From Xenoacremonium recifei (taxonomy: Eukaryota > Ascomycota > Sordariomycetes > Hypocreales > Nectriaceae): a DNA stretch of 64,000 nucleotides. Below are positions 22,101 through 33,671 of this stretch, piece after piece. Below the pieces are notes generated by a model. It did not search any database, was not told the origin of the DNA, and was given only the letters and a program-made list of their open reading frames with translations. Made by a program: the position numbers and the translations under genes. The stretch lies in the NCBI GenBank assembly GCA_012184525.1, contig WOFQ01000009.1, positions 806,001 through 870,000 on the forward strand. Direction: 5' to 3'. How positions within the stretch are numbered: position 1 is the stretch's first letter; each line of letters opens with the position of its first letter.

Positions 22101-23261
22101 AAGGGCATATCGTTGATCGAGACTTTGATTGAGGAGTATGGTGAGGAGACTGTTCAGTTTTACATGGTCAACATCCAAAAGAACGCGGAACAGTGCGTTA
22201 GGAGATTACTCAAGCAGGTCTCGAAACGCTTCGAAGGCAAGGATCTCTCTGCGGTTGACCACATGGACGACGGAAGCCCGATCCAACTCAAAGTCAGGAT
22301 CGATGCCGAAAAGGGAGAAGCCGAGTTCGATTTTGAGGGAACAGGACCGGAGGTCTACGGCAACATCAATGCGCCGCAGGCCATTACGTTCAGTGCCATC
22401 ATATACTGCTTACGCTGCCTGATATCGGAAGACATTCCCTTGAATCAAGGGTGCCTGAAGCCGATTCACGTCAAGATCCCACCCAAATCGATTCTGTCTC
22501 CATCTCCTGGAGCCGCAGTCGTGGGGGGTAACGTGCTTACCAGTCAGAGAATCACCGACGTCATCTTCAAGGCTTTTGAAGCGTGTGCGGCAAGCCAAGG
22601 CGACTGCAATAACCTGACATTCGGCTTTGGAGGCAACCAGAATGGAAAAGAGGCAATCAAGGGATTCGGGTATTATGAGACGATTGCGGGAGGCAGCGGG
22701 GCGGGTCCGGACTGGGAGGGCACGAGTGGTGTGCACACGCACATGACGAATACTCGAATCACAGACTCTGAGATCTTCGAGAGACGGTACCCCGTTATCC
22801 TCAGGGAGTTCTCGATTCGTAAGGGATCGGGAGGACGGGGCCAGCACCGAGGCGGCGACGGCGTCATTCGCGATATCGAGTTCCGAATCCCCCTGCAGGT
22901 ATCCATCCTCAGCGAACGTCGCGTGTACCATCCCTACGGCCTCAATGGGGGTGAGGATGGTGCGTGTGGTCTGAACCTGTGGGTGAGGAAGGTGGAGAAG
23001 ACGAGCTGGGAAACGTCATTAAAACGGCTGCACAACAAGGATGAAGCCGGCGAGACCGAGTATGAGGAACGGCACATCAACATGGGAGCCAAGAACAGTG
23101 CAGCCATGAAGGCAGGAGATCGCATCATCGTGTGTACGCCCGGGGGTGGAGGATGGGGTGCAGAGGGTGCCGAGAGTGTGGCTAAAAGGCAAGTCGATCA
23201 CACGGAGGGATGGCGGAAAGGAAGCGGCGCGGCCAGGGAAGATACCGCCCTTCAGGTGTGA
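19139..23261 (+). CDS. OXP1: 5-oxoprolinase (ATP-hydrolysing)
   Basis: 1358 residues from two exons (19139-21426 and 21473-23261, 46-bp intron with GTATGT donor and TTCAG acceptor). The enzyme opens 5-oxo-L-proline to L-glutamate at the cost of ATP, the last step of glutathione turnover in the gamma-glutamyl cycle, in the cytosol. Domain order is as in eukaryotic OPLAH/Oxp1: HyuA N-terminal part with IAIDRGGTFTDC at about 10-21, HyuA ATPase core with GFDMGGTSTDVSRY near 340, and the HyuB half from about residue 770 (EVDPIMLSIFGHRFMAIAEQ), including RAHHADIGGISAGSMPP and the closing glycine loop CTPGGGGWG. The length is slightly above the usual 1280-1340. The intron lies exactly at the hinge between HyuA and HyuB. 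The first in-frame ATG is used (CACCATGGCC, an ideal context). Confidence 0.96.
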
Positions 23262-26200
23262 GGCTCATGGAGGAGGCTCAAGTCCCGGCCGGGAGGGAGT
23301 ACCAGAGACCAGATTCCGCTGCACCGCGTGGAGGATGAAAAGGGGTTAGCTACAAAGCGTGGAGCCAGGGTGTACATAGAGCATACCTGGAGAAGTACAA
23401 CAGCGACCAACGCATCAACATGCAGTCTAAGCTAATTAGTCCACCTGATACTGCACCGTCGAGAAGCAGCTTGCGCCCATCCGTCTGACGTGCAGTTTTG
23501 GCATCAGGCAGACGGCCAAAGTGACAGGGACTTTGGGACCCCCGAACACCGCTCAATCCGGGCATAGATCATCGCAGAGCCTCAATTCTCCTCCAGACCC
23601 CGCCTTTTGGAGTCGGGGATTGGCCGAGCGCAGAGGACGCCCCCGGTGATGCCGCGCGCACTGGCGAGGACCCAAGCGGGGGCTTTTAGGTGATTCGAGG
23701 AGCTTGCTCATCCAATGGAAGTAGACATTGGGATGGATGAATCAGGGATGACTGACCATGTTGCAGGGTCGAAGAGGAAGGTGGTTTTTGGTGGAGTTGA
23801 GCACGGATCTAGTTGTCACGGAATCCCGGGGCGTCGTGGTGAAGGATGGGCTTGCTGGGATCGAGCACAATCGGGATGTCGCAACAAATCTCCTCAAAGA
23901 AGGTAAATTTCCCTTTCCCCTAAATCCATCGGTTGGGTTGACAATATCGAGGTGGAGGGGCAGGCTCGCTCGTCCTCGCCGGCGTGGTCCGTATCGAGTT
24001 AACATCTCCGTCGCCAGTCGACTCAGCGCACTGAAGCTGGGCGGAAATCAATGGCCGCTGCAGGTGGCTTGAGCGTTGCTGCACATCTAGCTCCCTGATA
24101 TCCAACAGCAACTGTACGGAGCCTCAATGTGCAAGAGGATGTCCACACCGTAGCACTCGCCCTGGCAGCCCTCTCGCTTGCAAATCATCAGGGGATGCCT
24201 GCCAGATCGTTCGGGGCTTCCTATTGGGGAGCCAATCTTCGAATTTTGCTTGACTCGGTTTCGTCGTACCCAATGGAGATCCCCAAGTTCTGGAAGCCAC
24301 TCACATGGTAATCGTGCCGATTTAGCCAACGGTCTCCCGGCAAGAGAGACCTGTTTGGTTACCGAGATGACGTTTCCGTAGGTTGGCTTGCCCATTGGAC
24401 GATTTCAAGATGCAGGGGCAATTTCTCGGCAGCCAAGGGCCGGGGGAAAAGGCAGCAATCTGGAAATTGTGTCTCGGCAGATCACAGACCTCCGTCAGAA
24501 CTTTGTCGAGTAGTACGTAGAATGTACTTGGTCTCACTGTTTGAAACATTGAGCGGCGCGCCTGGTGATGCGTCATCTTGGCCGAGCAAGGCACGTTTGC
24601 CTAGCGTTTGCCTACGGGAAGAGACACATTTCAGGTGGCCGATCGGGGATCAGATAACCCATTAGAAGCCAACGAGCTTAAAGACACCCGACTGCCGGAT
24701 GGTGACCACCGTCAAGCCGCCGTTGTATCTCCACCTGAGACTGAGCAAGGAGGTGTTGGCCAGCGACGAATGAGGTCTCGGGTCAGAATCCAACGCGCAG
24801 GTGGGAGATCCGCAGACGGCCCAGAGATGGGATGCGTCTCTCGCGGCTGTCCCAGGATTTTTTTCCGTTGACGACCAGGTTCACGAGTTGCCGCATCGAG
24901 AATACGGCGTTCCAGAATCCGGGCGCTTGATTCGAGCGGATGATCATCAGGATGGGAATGGATGTTGTAGTTTCTGTTGGTGGGAGGATCAAATAAGGGA
25001 AGGGGCTGGGGGTTGAGGTTTACCCTGCCATCACGTGGCCAACTTGTCTGGTGCCTTCCCCTTTGTGCTCTTTCTCTGCAACCCCAGGAAACTTCTATCC
25101 CAACCACATGTCATGTCTCGTATTCCTTCTGGGCAAATGAACCATTCTGTCGGAACGCATCTGCGATGCATCCATCCTTTTCCCAGGTTTCAAGAGCCGG
25201 AGAAGGTGTGCTGGCCGCCCCTCCGCCATCCTCCCACCTTCTCGCAAACCAGCGAATCAAGCGCTGCCAGACTAAGACTGCAAGGCGACGACAAGGCATT
25301 CACCCACCCCAGCAACCCCTTGACCATGTGGACGAGTCGCACTGACGCCTGTTTGGTGAGGTCGAAAAGCGGATTCTAAACTAGACGTTGCGATTAAAAC
25401 TTCGCCACCCGGGCCCCTGTCCAGCCCTACGGCGGGCAGTGCAGGGTTCTCCTGCGCCCAGTCCGTTCTCGAATCTCCAGTGCCCTAGTTCGGCCAACAG
25501 AGGGCGAGGGTCGCGATGTCGCTGATCGCGGCCCCCAACTTCCACTTCACTCGCCCAGAGCAGCTCACCAAGTCGAAGTCTGTTGCCCAGTGGTCCACAG
25601 TCTCGTTCCAGTCTGACGCAGAAGCTCTAGGCTCCAGGATCACCGCCTCTATAGCGCCGATGTAGCCTGGTTGTCGTGTCCGTCACCAATTATACGTTGC
25701 ATTCTCTGGCAAGCGAAGAGTGGGTGAAACCCGGCACGTCCCTATGTTCGCATGTGTCTATGTCCTTGGGCGCAAGGTAAATGAGAGAATTTTGAGTCTC
25801 TGCTCTATGACAGAAATAGATTGTTATCATGCGCCACAGAAATCCGTTTGGTATGCCCAGTATCCTGATTCCAAGAATACTTTTGAGGTGGGCTAATCTT
25901 TGTCGAGGCCGAAATAGCGAGGTGCATCCGCCACCGTTGGTCTCCAATCGTAGCCGAAGTCTGAAGGTGCATGCGCCCCGAAAGCCGCTCTCAGCGCCGA
26001 TGGTTGACTCAACCCTCGCGGACGTCCCCGATGTCTCTGGTTTGCATCCTTCGCAGCACTATATGCAGGTGAGAAGCGGACTCTCACGCTGGTCTCGGGG
26101 GTATAGGCGGGCGATTCGACCGTGAATTACATGCGGCTTCCATCCGGCTCTCGACATGCCATCTCACCCCCCTCCCCTTCGATCCAAGTGAACGGTCCAT

Positions 26201-27077
26201 AAGGCTGAACTGGACTCACCCCAGTGGGGGGAGGTTATCATCAAGCGGCGGATGACTGCCACCTGCCAGGCAAGGACAGGCGGACCATAAAATGGTGTAT
26301 CTTTGACCTCAGGTGCACCAGCAGAGAACCAGCTATGAGTTCTTATTCGGCTGAGTCCCCATGCCTGGGTCACAGGTCAACCGTCGTGACCCCAAGATGG
26401 GGTACTTCGTCCCGTATTTCACACGCCGTTCCCGAGTCGTCACTCCATCGGGAGCGTTAATGGTCGTCCCAGCCGGCGGGAACATCCTCCATCTTTTCGT
26501 CTCATTCGCCGAAAGGAAGTTGGCCCTAATTATACAACTGGAGATCGTGCACTCTCCACCGTTATATGCGACGGCACATTTTACAATAGCTTCCCCTGAA
26601 CCCGGCACGACCCACCGACGGTGTTGTGATCCCTCCCGCTCGTTGACACTGGCTGCTCTCGACAGGAAGTGATCACGTACCCACAGTCGGGCTTCGGGGT
26701 GGCTTCGCATCACGGACGGACGAGCCAGGTTCCCGACTCGGGGGAGTTTGGGTGGTGGACTGTCTCGACGAGTTCTGCCTGAGGAGAAGGACCTCATCTG
26801 AATGTTTCTCACCCCTTGAGTCATATCCGACCAGTAGTGGTGGTGTGGGCTTGCGTATCATTCATCTGGTGAGACCTATTCACGACACTATTCGTTCTTC
26901 ACGGTGGAATTTCTCTGCAAGGGAGCTGCTTTGTTGCGTTGCCGGTGGTACAACACTGGCCAAGGAAAGAGCTCTTTCCCGTCGACCCATAACATTTATA
27001 TCGAAGAGTCCACGCCAAAGAATCTCGGAAGCCAGCTACTCTCACACCACCCATCTCCTGTTCTCTTTGCTGTTGTT
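23262..27077. other. 3.8-kb region without a recognisable gene
   Basis: Ordinary GC content, many short frames in all six phases and none with protein-like conservation. I saw no terminal repeats, transposase motifs or long microsatellites. The last 200 bp are the promoter of the NmrA-like gene. Confidence 0.4.
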
Positions 27078-28104
27078 ATGATGAGAATCGCCGTCGCTGG
27101 AGGAATGGGGCTTGGCCCCTTGATTGCCCAAGAGCTTGACAGCGCCGAAAACGCATACAATGTCATTCTCCTGTCTAGACAGGCAAGTATCTTCGTGATT
27201 GGAAAGAGTTTCTCTAATGTCTTTCAGCCCCGCGCATTTCATGACACGGGTATCCAGGTTATCACAGTTGACTACGCAGACTCGGACTCCTTGTTGTTTG
27301 CTCTTGAAGGAGTCGACCTCGTTATATCGACGGTCACTGGGGAACCACAGATCCAACTCATATACGCGGCTGGGCAAAGTCAAGTTCGACACTTTGTTCC
27401 CGCAGAATTCGAAGGACTGGTTGACGGGAGGCCAACGCCTGACCCCCTGAACCCGTGTTGGCCGCGTGCAAAGAGCCTTCTCAAGCAGTTCGAACGGTCA
27501 CCCCATTCCCGTATGAAGTATACAGTGTTCACGTGTGGAATCTTCATGGAGCGATTCCATCCCTCAGGCCTCGGTGCCTTCGGTTTCGGTCCCAGCTCTG
27601 GTGTCTACAGCCCAGGGGACTACATCATCAACCTGAACGATCGAACGGCCGCTTATGTCGAGAGGGATAGAGACGGTCGTACTGTTCGTATAGCCATGAC
27701 CAGCATCGCTGACGTCGCTCGATTCGTGGCGGCGGCTGTCGATATTGGGCCCGCGAATTGGCCACACGAGTTCAAAATGTACGGCGATCGAAAGAGCGTT
27801 CGAGACCTTGTCGGAGAGTGTAGTCGTTATCTTAACGGTAAAGTTCTAAACCCCTGGTTTGTTTGGAGTTAACTAATGTCTCGCAGTGGCCTTTGTCCAC
27901 ACGCGTATCGAGTACGCAAACCTTTCGAACTACATCCGTGGTTACTACCAGCAAGGGGACACCTGGTCGGCAGCCTTCTACCAGCGTCATCTCGCGACGG
28001 CCAACAAGCGCTACGACATCTCGGCCCCGAACTTCAACCCGGGCAGCTTCCGTCCTACGCGCTTCAGCGAGTGGCTTCAGGGGGTATACCCGCTGACGGG
28101 CTAA
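27078..28104 (+). CDS. NmrA-like / isoflavone-reductase-like NAD(P)-binding protein
   Basis: 310 residues from three exons (27078-27182, 27228-27837, 27887-28104). The N-terminus MRIAVAGGMGLGPLIAQEL is a Rossmann dinucleotide loop, though the usual GxxGxxG is altered (GGMGLG). Next come VILLSRQ, the DYADSDSLLFALEGVDLVIS block, RHFVPAEFEG and YTVFTCGIFMERF, as in NmrA-like and isoflavone-reductase-like proteins. Members are either NADPH-dependent reductases acting on aromatic or secondary metabolites or redox-sensing regulators without catalysis; sequence alone does not decide. Intron 1 (45 bp) has a GC donor, CAG|GCAAGT, a CTAAT branch-like site and a TTTCAG acceptor; it contains no stop and is a multiple of three. 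Intron 2 (49 bp) is GT-AG. The start is the first of two adjacent ATGs before the Rossmann strand. Confidence 0.87.
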
Positions 28105-28929
28105 GGCTCTCAGCTCTGGTGGTTTTGTAAGATGGCTCTGCTGGTGCAGAGCATCGTCGGGCGGCTTTCGTGTTTCAATGCTGTCGAGTATGTATAACCG
28201 TCGCGCCGGTTCGCGTGCGGCCAGGGTTGGGTGGACTCTCCCCTCTCCCCTTTCGTCTCGAGTTTGTTGTCAAAAAGGAGTGTTGGGAGCTCGCGCTCGG
28301 AGTGGCTCACGAAGCGTTCGTAGTTTCCAGTGGGAGCTCGCGCTTGGAATGGCTTCGTAGCGTCCATAGTTTCCAGGATATCCAAACAGATTGGCTAGTC
28401 CATCCATGGTCAAAACGTGCTCGTGCCATTAGGGCTTTTGTCGGGGGGGTTGTCGGCGTTTTTGGCCCCCACGCCGTTGTTTATGTTGTAGGGAGGCAAG
28501 GGTCGATTACCTATCTCTCGGGCTTTGACCTGATGGATAGACACAGTGCTTGCGCAAGCATTGGCTAGGTTCTCCTCTTTCCTCGGAATCAATTTGAATT
28601 GCTGTGGAGAGTCTCGTCCGGAGAGAGGAAAACATCAATCCTTTCTTTATTTTATCTATTTGTCGTTGAAATCCAACCCAATCCGTGTGTTCCGGCCTGG
28701 ATGTTGAAATGCGTGTTCCTCTGGACCGTCTTAATCTAACGTTGAAGTACGTCTCTCTCTTGTCCTTTGAAAAAAAAAAATCCATGTCGTTTACTGATCG
28801 TCCTGGTCGATGCAATCGTGCTCGTGGCCAAGTTGATATGCCCATAACTATCATATCCAACCCATTGAGATGTGTTGAGACAAACCCCGCGCGCCAAAAC
28901 ATCCCCGACTCCAGAATTCTACACAGGCT
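28105..28929. other. Convergent intergenic region with a short tandem duplication
   Basis: 3' flanks of the NmrA-like and adenosine deaminase genes. It includes a two-copy 47-bp repeat (listed separately) and a nine-A run near 28770. No gene seen. Confidence 0.45.
28284..28376. repeat. Two-copy tandem duplication, about 47 bp per unit
   Basis: Copy 1 is 28284-28330 and copy 2 is 28331-28376. Both begin tgggagctcgcgct/tggga... and end tagtttccag, with a one-base gap and a handful of substitutions in the middle. They abut directly, so this is a diverged tandem duplication downstream of the NmrA-like gene. Confidence 0.85.
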
Positions 28930-30729
28930 CTAGGCCTCCTTCCCAACCGCGTCGTCGTCGTCGTACTCCTCGCCGAACTCGGTCACGATCCAAAGACAAA
29001 ACTTCTCCCACTCGATCTGCCACTCCTGCAGACGCTTCGCCTTGAGCCCGGCGCCGAGACTCGCCTCCTTAACACCCTTGGCCCACGTCGGTTGGTCCTC
29101 GTCCTCAAAGGCAGCCCATCGCACACTATTCTCAGCGAGGCTACCGAGGCCCCCGAGTCCGAGGTTCTCCCAACCTTGAAGGGCCTGCCAGAAGTCGTGG
29201 GACATGCCGGTAGTGTCCTGTCCGAGCATAGCCGGGTCGTCGTTGCTCAGGCTGCAAGGCACACCGCGAGACAGCAGCGCGGGTAGCGGGTGGGCGCATA
29301 CGGAACCACACAAGCGCAGGACTTCATTGGAGATGGGGCAGGATTCAACGAGGATGCGTTTCTGCTTGACCATGTCGACGAGTAGTGGGTGCTTGAAAAG
29401 GCTGAAGCCGTGGCCAATGCGGCGCGTGCCGAGCAGCACGGCGTCGAACAGGTTGTTGTCGGTGGCGGTACCGTCACCGAGCGTCTCGCCTGCGTGGAAA
29501 AAGAAGGGCAGGTTGACACCCTCCTGAGCGCATTGTTTGCGGAACCAAAAGAGCTCCGGGAGAAGATCGCAAAGTGGGCGGCCTAGGTCCTCAGGGCCGA
29601 CGAGATCGAAACCGGCGAGACGGTGCGGGAAAGCCATCTTGGTGGCGATGCATTGATCCATGTTCTCAATAATGGTGCGCGTGTCCCAGGCACGGAGGCT
29701 GCTCCAAATAGTGGTGAGACCCCAAAAGCCCTTTCCTTCAGGCGTCTTTTGGAAGGCAGCGATCTCTTCGTCAATAACTTCGAACATGTGAACGTAGTCT
29801 TGCTCTGGATCTTCCTGCTTGTCACGACAGTAGTCGAGTAGCCAGGTGAATCTGTCACAATGTGAGAAGGGTTTACGAGGGATTGCTCAGCGAGGGTTCA
29901 CTTACCTCAACTCAGCCCAGTTGACATTGTCGTCCTTAAGCTGCTTCATCAAGTGACGGAGGAACTTGCGGAAGATGGGCTCGTAGTGGATGATGGTAGC
30001 GCAAACCCTGAAGCACTTGGAAAACTTGACCCAGATGGCATCAATGCCGTGATGCTGTTCATGGCTATCCGCGGTGGACAATGAGCACCGGCCCTTGAGC
30101 CACTTGAGAAAACCAGGCCGTCCTCCATCAGGGAATTCATCAGCCGTCTTGGTGAGGAGCAGGAAGCTTTCCGGTTCGTATTTCTCATCCCAGACTGACC
30201 CATCGACCAGCTCCTTGGCTCGATATCGAAACGATAGGGTTGCATCCTCCAAAGCCGTCGCACTAGTCAGGGGCTGGTCACTCGACATGTGCATCCCCGG
30301 CAACTTCATAAGCTCGGCGAGCAGGTAGTCAAAGTTGACCATGGCATCCATATGAGCATGTAGGAGACATCCCTTGGGCATCTGGCGCACGATCTTCCAC
30401 AGCTTCGTGCTCTCCATTCGCTCCTTGGCCAGCATGAACATCATGCCCGGGAAGATACACTCGTTGCCAGCCTGAGCAAGGTCCTCCTCAACTTGAGGTG
30501 TCCAGACGGTGGCATTTTCTTCTTGACGGATGCGATCGACGATGGCACAGGCCTTCTTGGCGATGGGCGAGAGCGATGCCTTGAAGCTCGCATCAGATCG
30601 GGATGTCTTCTCCTGGTCGATGAGGTTGCTGCGGCCGCTGAGGTACTGCTGGAGGAAAGGGTCGGTGAGGGAGGGAATATCCTGGGCCACCTCCTCCCAC
30701 TCCTCCTCCGACATTATGTTGCCTGACAT
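28930..30729 (-). CDS. Adenosine deaminase, ADGF/CECR1 type
   Basis: 581 residues from two exons (29906-30729 and 28930-29851; 54-bp intron). The enzyme converts adenosine (and deoxyadenosine) to inosine. The zinc site is complete: HAH at 124-126, HAGET with His394 and Glu397, His422 in RRIGHG, and the Asp pair in SNDDP (about 479-480). The long N-terminal helical part before the HAH motif and the overall length point to the adenosine-deaminase-related growth factor branch rather than the short ADA1 type. ADGF proteins in animals are secreted, whereas this one has no signal peptide (MSGNIMSEEEWEEV), so it is probably cytosolic, as are many fungal relatives. The tail is acidic (EEYDDDDAV). An in-frame upstream extension begins only with a TTG codon and was not used. 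Confidence 0.93.
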
Positions 30730-32639
30730 CGCCGCAGAGGTTTGAAAAATCGGGGGGGAGAAAGTCGAAAGGGAGGGGCCTTTATAAGTGACAACCTCCA
30801 AGCCAGGCAGAGAATGTGGACTCTAAGGCGTTAAGAAGCGTCTATATGATGCCAAGAGCAAGTCCCTAGCTGCCTAGGAGCTTTCCCGAATGAGTCACTA
30901 CCGAAAGAGGCTCGAAATCAAAGATATTCGTATCGGGTTCAAGTTTAGGAGGGGAGAAGACGGATAATCAAGCCCCATACGGCCCGATATGGCAGGTACG
31001 ATGCTAATGTGCGGGGACGACGTCACACTGGCTGCGATGAAGATTATCGTGAGAAAGTATCACCGGTAAGATGGAAGCCTCCAGAAGTTGTCCTGAAATG
31101 GTTCAGACAGACAAGGCGCAGATGATGTTTCGGAGAGTTCTGCTATTAGGCTGACATTGAAGTCTGATAAGTGACCAGGGAGGAAGTGCAGGAGGCCAAC
31201 ACACTGCTAGAGCTTCCTTCCTCCAACGGCAACCGACGGCGTGCCAAAATAGGAATCGGGTGGGTGGTGAGACTCACGTGACCGACGCTCTGTGCTACAA
31301 CGAGAGCCATCTCTTCCCAGGATGATTATTACTTGTCATTTCCAACACACTTCAGATCCCCAGCATCAAGGTACTATCGTTAGGGACCTCACTTTCAACC
31401 AGGAGGATGTGGAATCCATCGTACGGTGTACCGGCGTTGATGCTGCTGGAGACCTTACCTTTTTAGTCATCCAAGTCCTCCGCAGCCCTTGTCTCACCCC
31501 TGGATGTCGATCTTCAAGGGCAGCGTTCTGGTTCGTCGAATTCCGTCCGTCACAGATCGACTCTCATCACGCATCGTCACAAGCCTTCACACGCTCTCTG
31601 ACCAATCTGCGAGCTGAGCCTTTCCCTTGTGGCTTTAACGGACTCGCGTTAACGATCAGGGATTCTCGTTAGCGCAAAAACAGCTTTGCTCGTCTGCCCC
31701 CTCCCCGCATGTTCCCATTTTCTTCCCGGGCCTCAACAGATGCGACCGCCTGTTGCTGAGCGGATGTCAGACCTGCAGAGCTGTGACGAGCCCGTGCATG
31801 TTGGTCGTCTTCTTTCCGGACCCGGATCTCAGAACTCGACTCCTCGAAAATTGTGTTCCACCAGACCGATATGAGAAATAAAAGACTCATCTCAAGCCAC
31901 TTCCGATCCTATCCAGTGCTTCCGCCCTCCATCATGAGACCCCAATATCCAACCCCTGACCCGAGCCCGATGATTGATTCCTTGACTCGTCTCACTGTTC
32001 TCTAGGCCGGTCCCACGATGCTACCAATCGAACCCCGTCTCCTGTCACCTGCACGTCCCGTCACAGCTCCTCCAGCGCTTGCCAATCTCCGCTCCCCGAT
32101 CCCGTCCCGCCTCAGCGAATGCCTCTTCATACTTCTGCCACAGGCTTCAAGTCGCAAGGGAATTGCACTTTGGCCGAGATATATTCCCTCACCCATCCTG
32201 CAGGTCGGGGATTCCTGGTGGATGCTGCGGCCCCGTTCGACATATCCCGTGATGTGACATCCCGCAACTACACCCAACCAACAGCCTGTCACAGCTCGGG
32301 GAGGGCGTGATAGCTCTAGATCACGTCTTCTGGGAGTGTCGGAGGATCACCGCCGGCTCACAAGTGTGATTGACTACGGAAAGTATGAAAAGCCTCCAGC
32401 CGGTGCAAGGACTACTTAAGGGACGGCCGCTGCTCCTCGCATCGTCACCTTGAGCTTTCTGGTCATCCTCACTCGTTCCTGTATCGCCCTCTTGCTCTCG
32501 CTTACACAGCTCACCCACTCTTTCAAAGATCACAGCTTCATCAAGTAGCTTTGACTCTTTCTGCTCATACATACTCCATCATAGTCTCATAGCTCCTCCT
32601 CTACTCCGTCTCCACTACCTATCCTTCTCACCTGTCAAC
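30730..32639. other. Divergent intergenic region, no gene seen
   Basis: 1.9 kb between the adenosine deaminase and the secreted-protein starts. No credible ORF. The right end (32440-32640) is strongly C/T-rich and reads as a fungal promoter and leader. Confidence 0.45.
30781..30786 (-). promoter_or_regulatory. TATA element of the adenosine deaminase gene
   Basis: On the minus strand this reads TATAAA (in CTTATAAAGG), about 50 bp before the ATG. That would leave a very short leader, so it may instead be incidental. Confidence 0.3.
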
Positions 32640-33134
32640 ATGTCCATCTTCACGATCCTCTCGCTCCTCTGCACCCTGTCCCTCGCAGCCGTCCTTCCCC
32701 GGACCAACACCGTCCCCGACGGCTACTGCTGCTTCACTCTCCAAGCCAACTCCGGCGCCACCGTCCAAGAAAACCGCCAAACCGGCGTCACCTATCTCAG
32801 CGCCGGCCAGCAGTCCGGCTGGTACTGCATCGACCTATCAAACACCCAGAACATCCTCTATGATGACAAGTGGAATGCCTGCTACCTCGCTCCAAACTCT
32901 GAGCTTCAGTCCGTTGGCCAGTTCAAATGTCTCGATGGCACCATCGGCCCCAACTCCTGGACCATCACATCTGGCCACTACCTCGCCCACGATTCCAGCA
33001 TCTCCTGGAAGGCGTGCCCCAACACCTCGGGCAGTGGAAAGCTACTTTACGGCCAGAGCAGTGCCTCCGGATGTGTGTCGACGCACCTCAAGGTCACTGG
33101 CCTGCAGGGAACCTGTGGAAGCCTGACGGCCTAG
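32640..33134 (+). CDS. Small secreted cysteine-rich protein (effector-like)
   Basis: 164 residues, single exon. A clear signal peptide occupies about 1-18 (MSIFTILSLLCTLSLAAVLP), with a possible Kex2-like dibasic-free cleavage at LPR soon after. The mature part has eight cysteines (30, 31, 63, 81, 97, 126, 145, 159), enough for four disulphides, and is rich in Gly, Ser, Thr and Asn. Repeated aromatic residues and SGWYCIDL, SWTITSGHYL and SWKACP segments suggest a compact beta fold. Such proteins in moulds are often secreted effectors or cell-surface proteins; I do not recognise the family and no function is assigned. The start is the only ATG before the signal peptide, in the context TCAACATGTC after a pyrimidine-rich leader. 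Confidence 0.8.
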   Translation: MSIFTILSLLCTLSLAAVLPRTNTVPDGYCCFTLQANSGATVQENRQTGVTYLSAGQQSGWYCIDLSNTQNILYDDKWNACYLAPNSELQSVGQFKCLDGTIGPNSWTITSGHYLAHDSSISWKACPNTSGSGKLLYGQSSASGCVSTHLKVTGLQGTCGSLTA

Positions 33135-33275
33135 GCGCCATCTGCGCACGGCAAGCCGAGTGATTCACACATCACTCCCTCACAGTTGTCTTCAGTGTTT
33201 CATTCTGCAGCCTCGTCTCGTGAAACAGGCGAGGCTCAAATTTCTCATCGCATCAGCACTATTTTTCATTTTGAC

Positions 33276-33671
33276 ATGCCCGCCTCTCAGCAAACCTCAC
33301 GCAACGGGTCTGAATGCGGCTTGTTCTTCAACTTGCCTTTCTGCACTCAACTACCCAAGGACTACCCCTGCTTCAAATGGAGCGGCATGGAGCAACAGGC
33401 TCTTTCCCACTCCGGCATGGTCTGGGATTCACTGCATGACACCCATCCGCAAAGCCGTTGGCAGGCGATTCCCCTAGTCCAACTCATTCCAGGAGAGCGC
33501 GTCTTGGTGGGCTTCTTTGACTGCTCCTCGAACACGGCCTCACGCAGTATCGATTTTCTAGCGAGGGCGACGAACTCTTGGAGTCTTAGCTTCACGCAGG
33601 CGGGTGTTGGAAACAGCTGGGAAGATGGAGTTGGGGCCTTCGTTCACAAGTGCGTTCACAGTGGTGATTGA
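33276..33671 (+). CDS. Possible small protein downstream of the secreted protein gene
   Basis: ATG-initiated frame of 131 codons, 140 bp after the stop of the secreted Cys-rich protein. It has no signal peptide. Segments such as CGLFFNLPFCTQLPKDYPCFKW and GERVLVGFFDCSSNTASRS look protein-like, with six cysteines, and the frame stays open upstream of the ATG for about 30 codons. It could be a separate small gene or the last exon of an unrecognised one. No family recognised. Confidence 0.35.
   Translation: MPASQQTSRNGSECGLFFNLPFCTQLPKDYPCFKWSGMEQQALSHSGMVWDSLHDTHPQSRWQAIPLVQLIPGERVLVGFFDCSSNTASRSIDFLARATNSWSLSFTQAGVGNSWEDGVGAFVHKCVHSGD

Noticed and set aside
30730..30801. N-terminal extension of the adenosine deaminase
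   Set aside because: The upstream in-frame start is TTG and the extension overlaps the TATAAA element.
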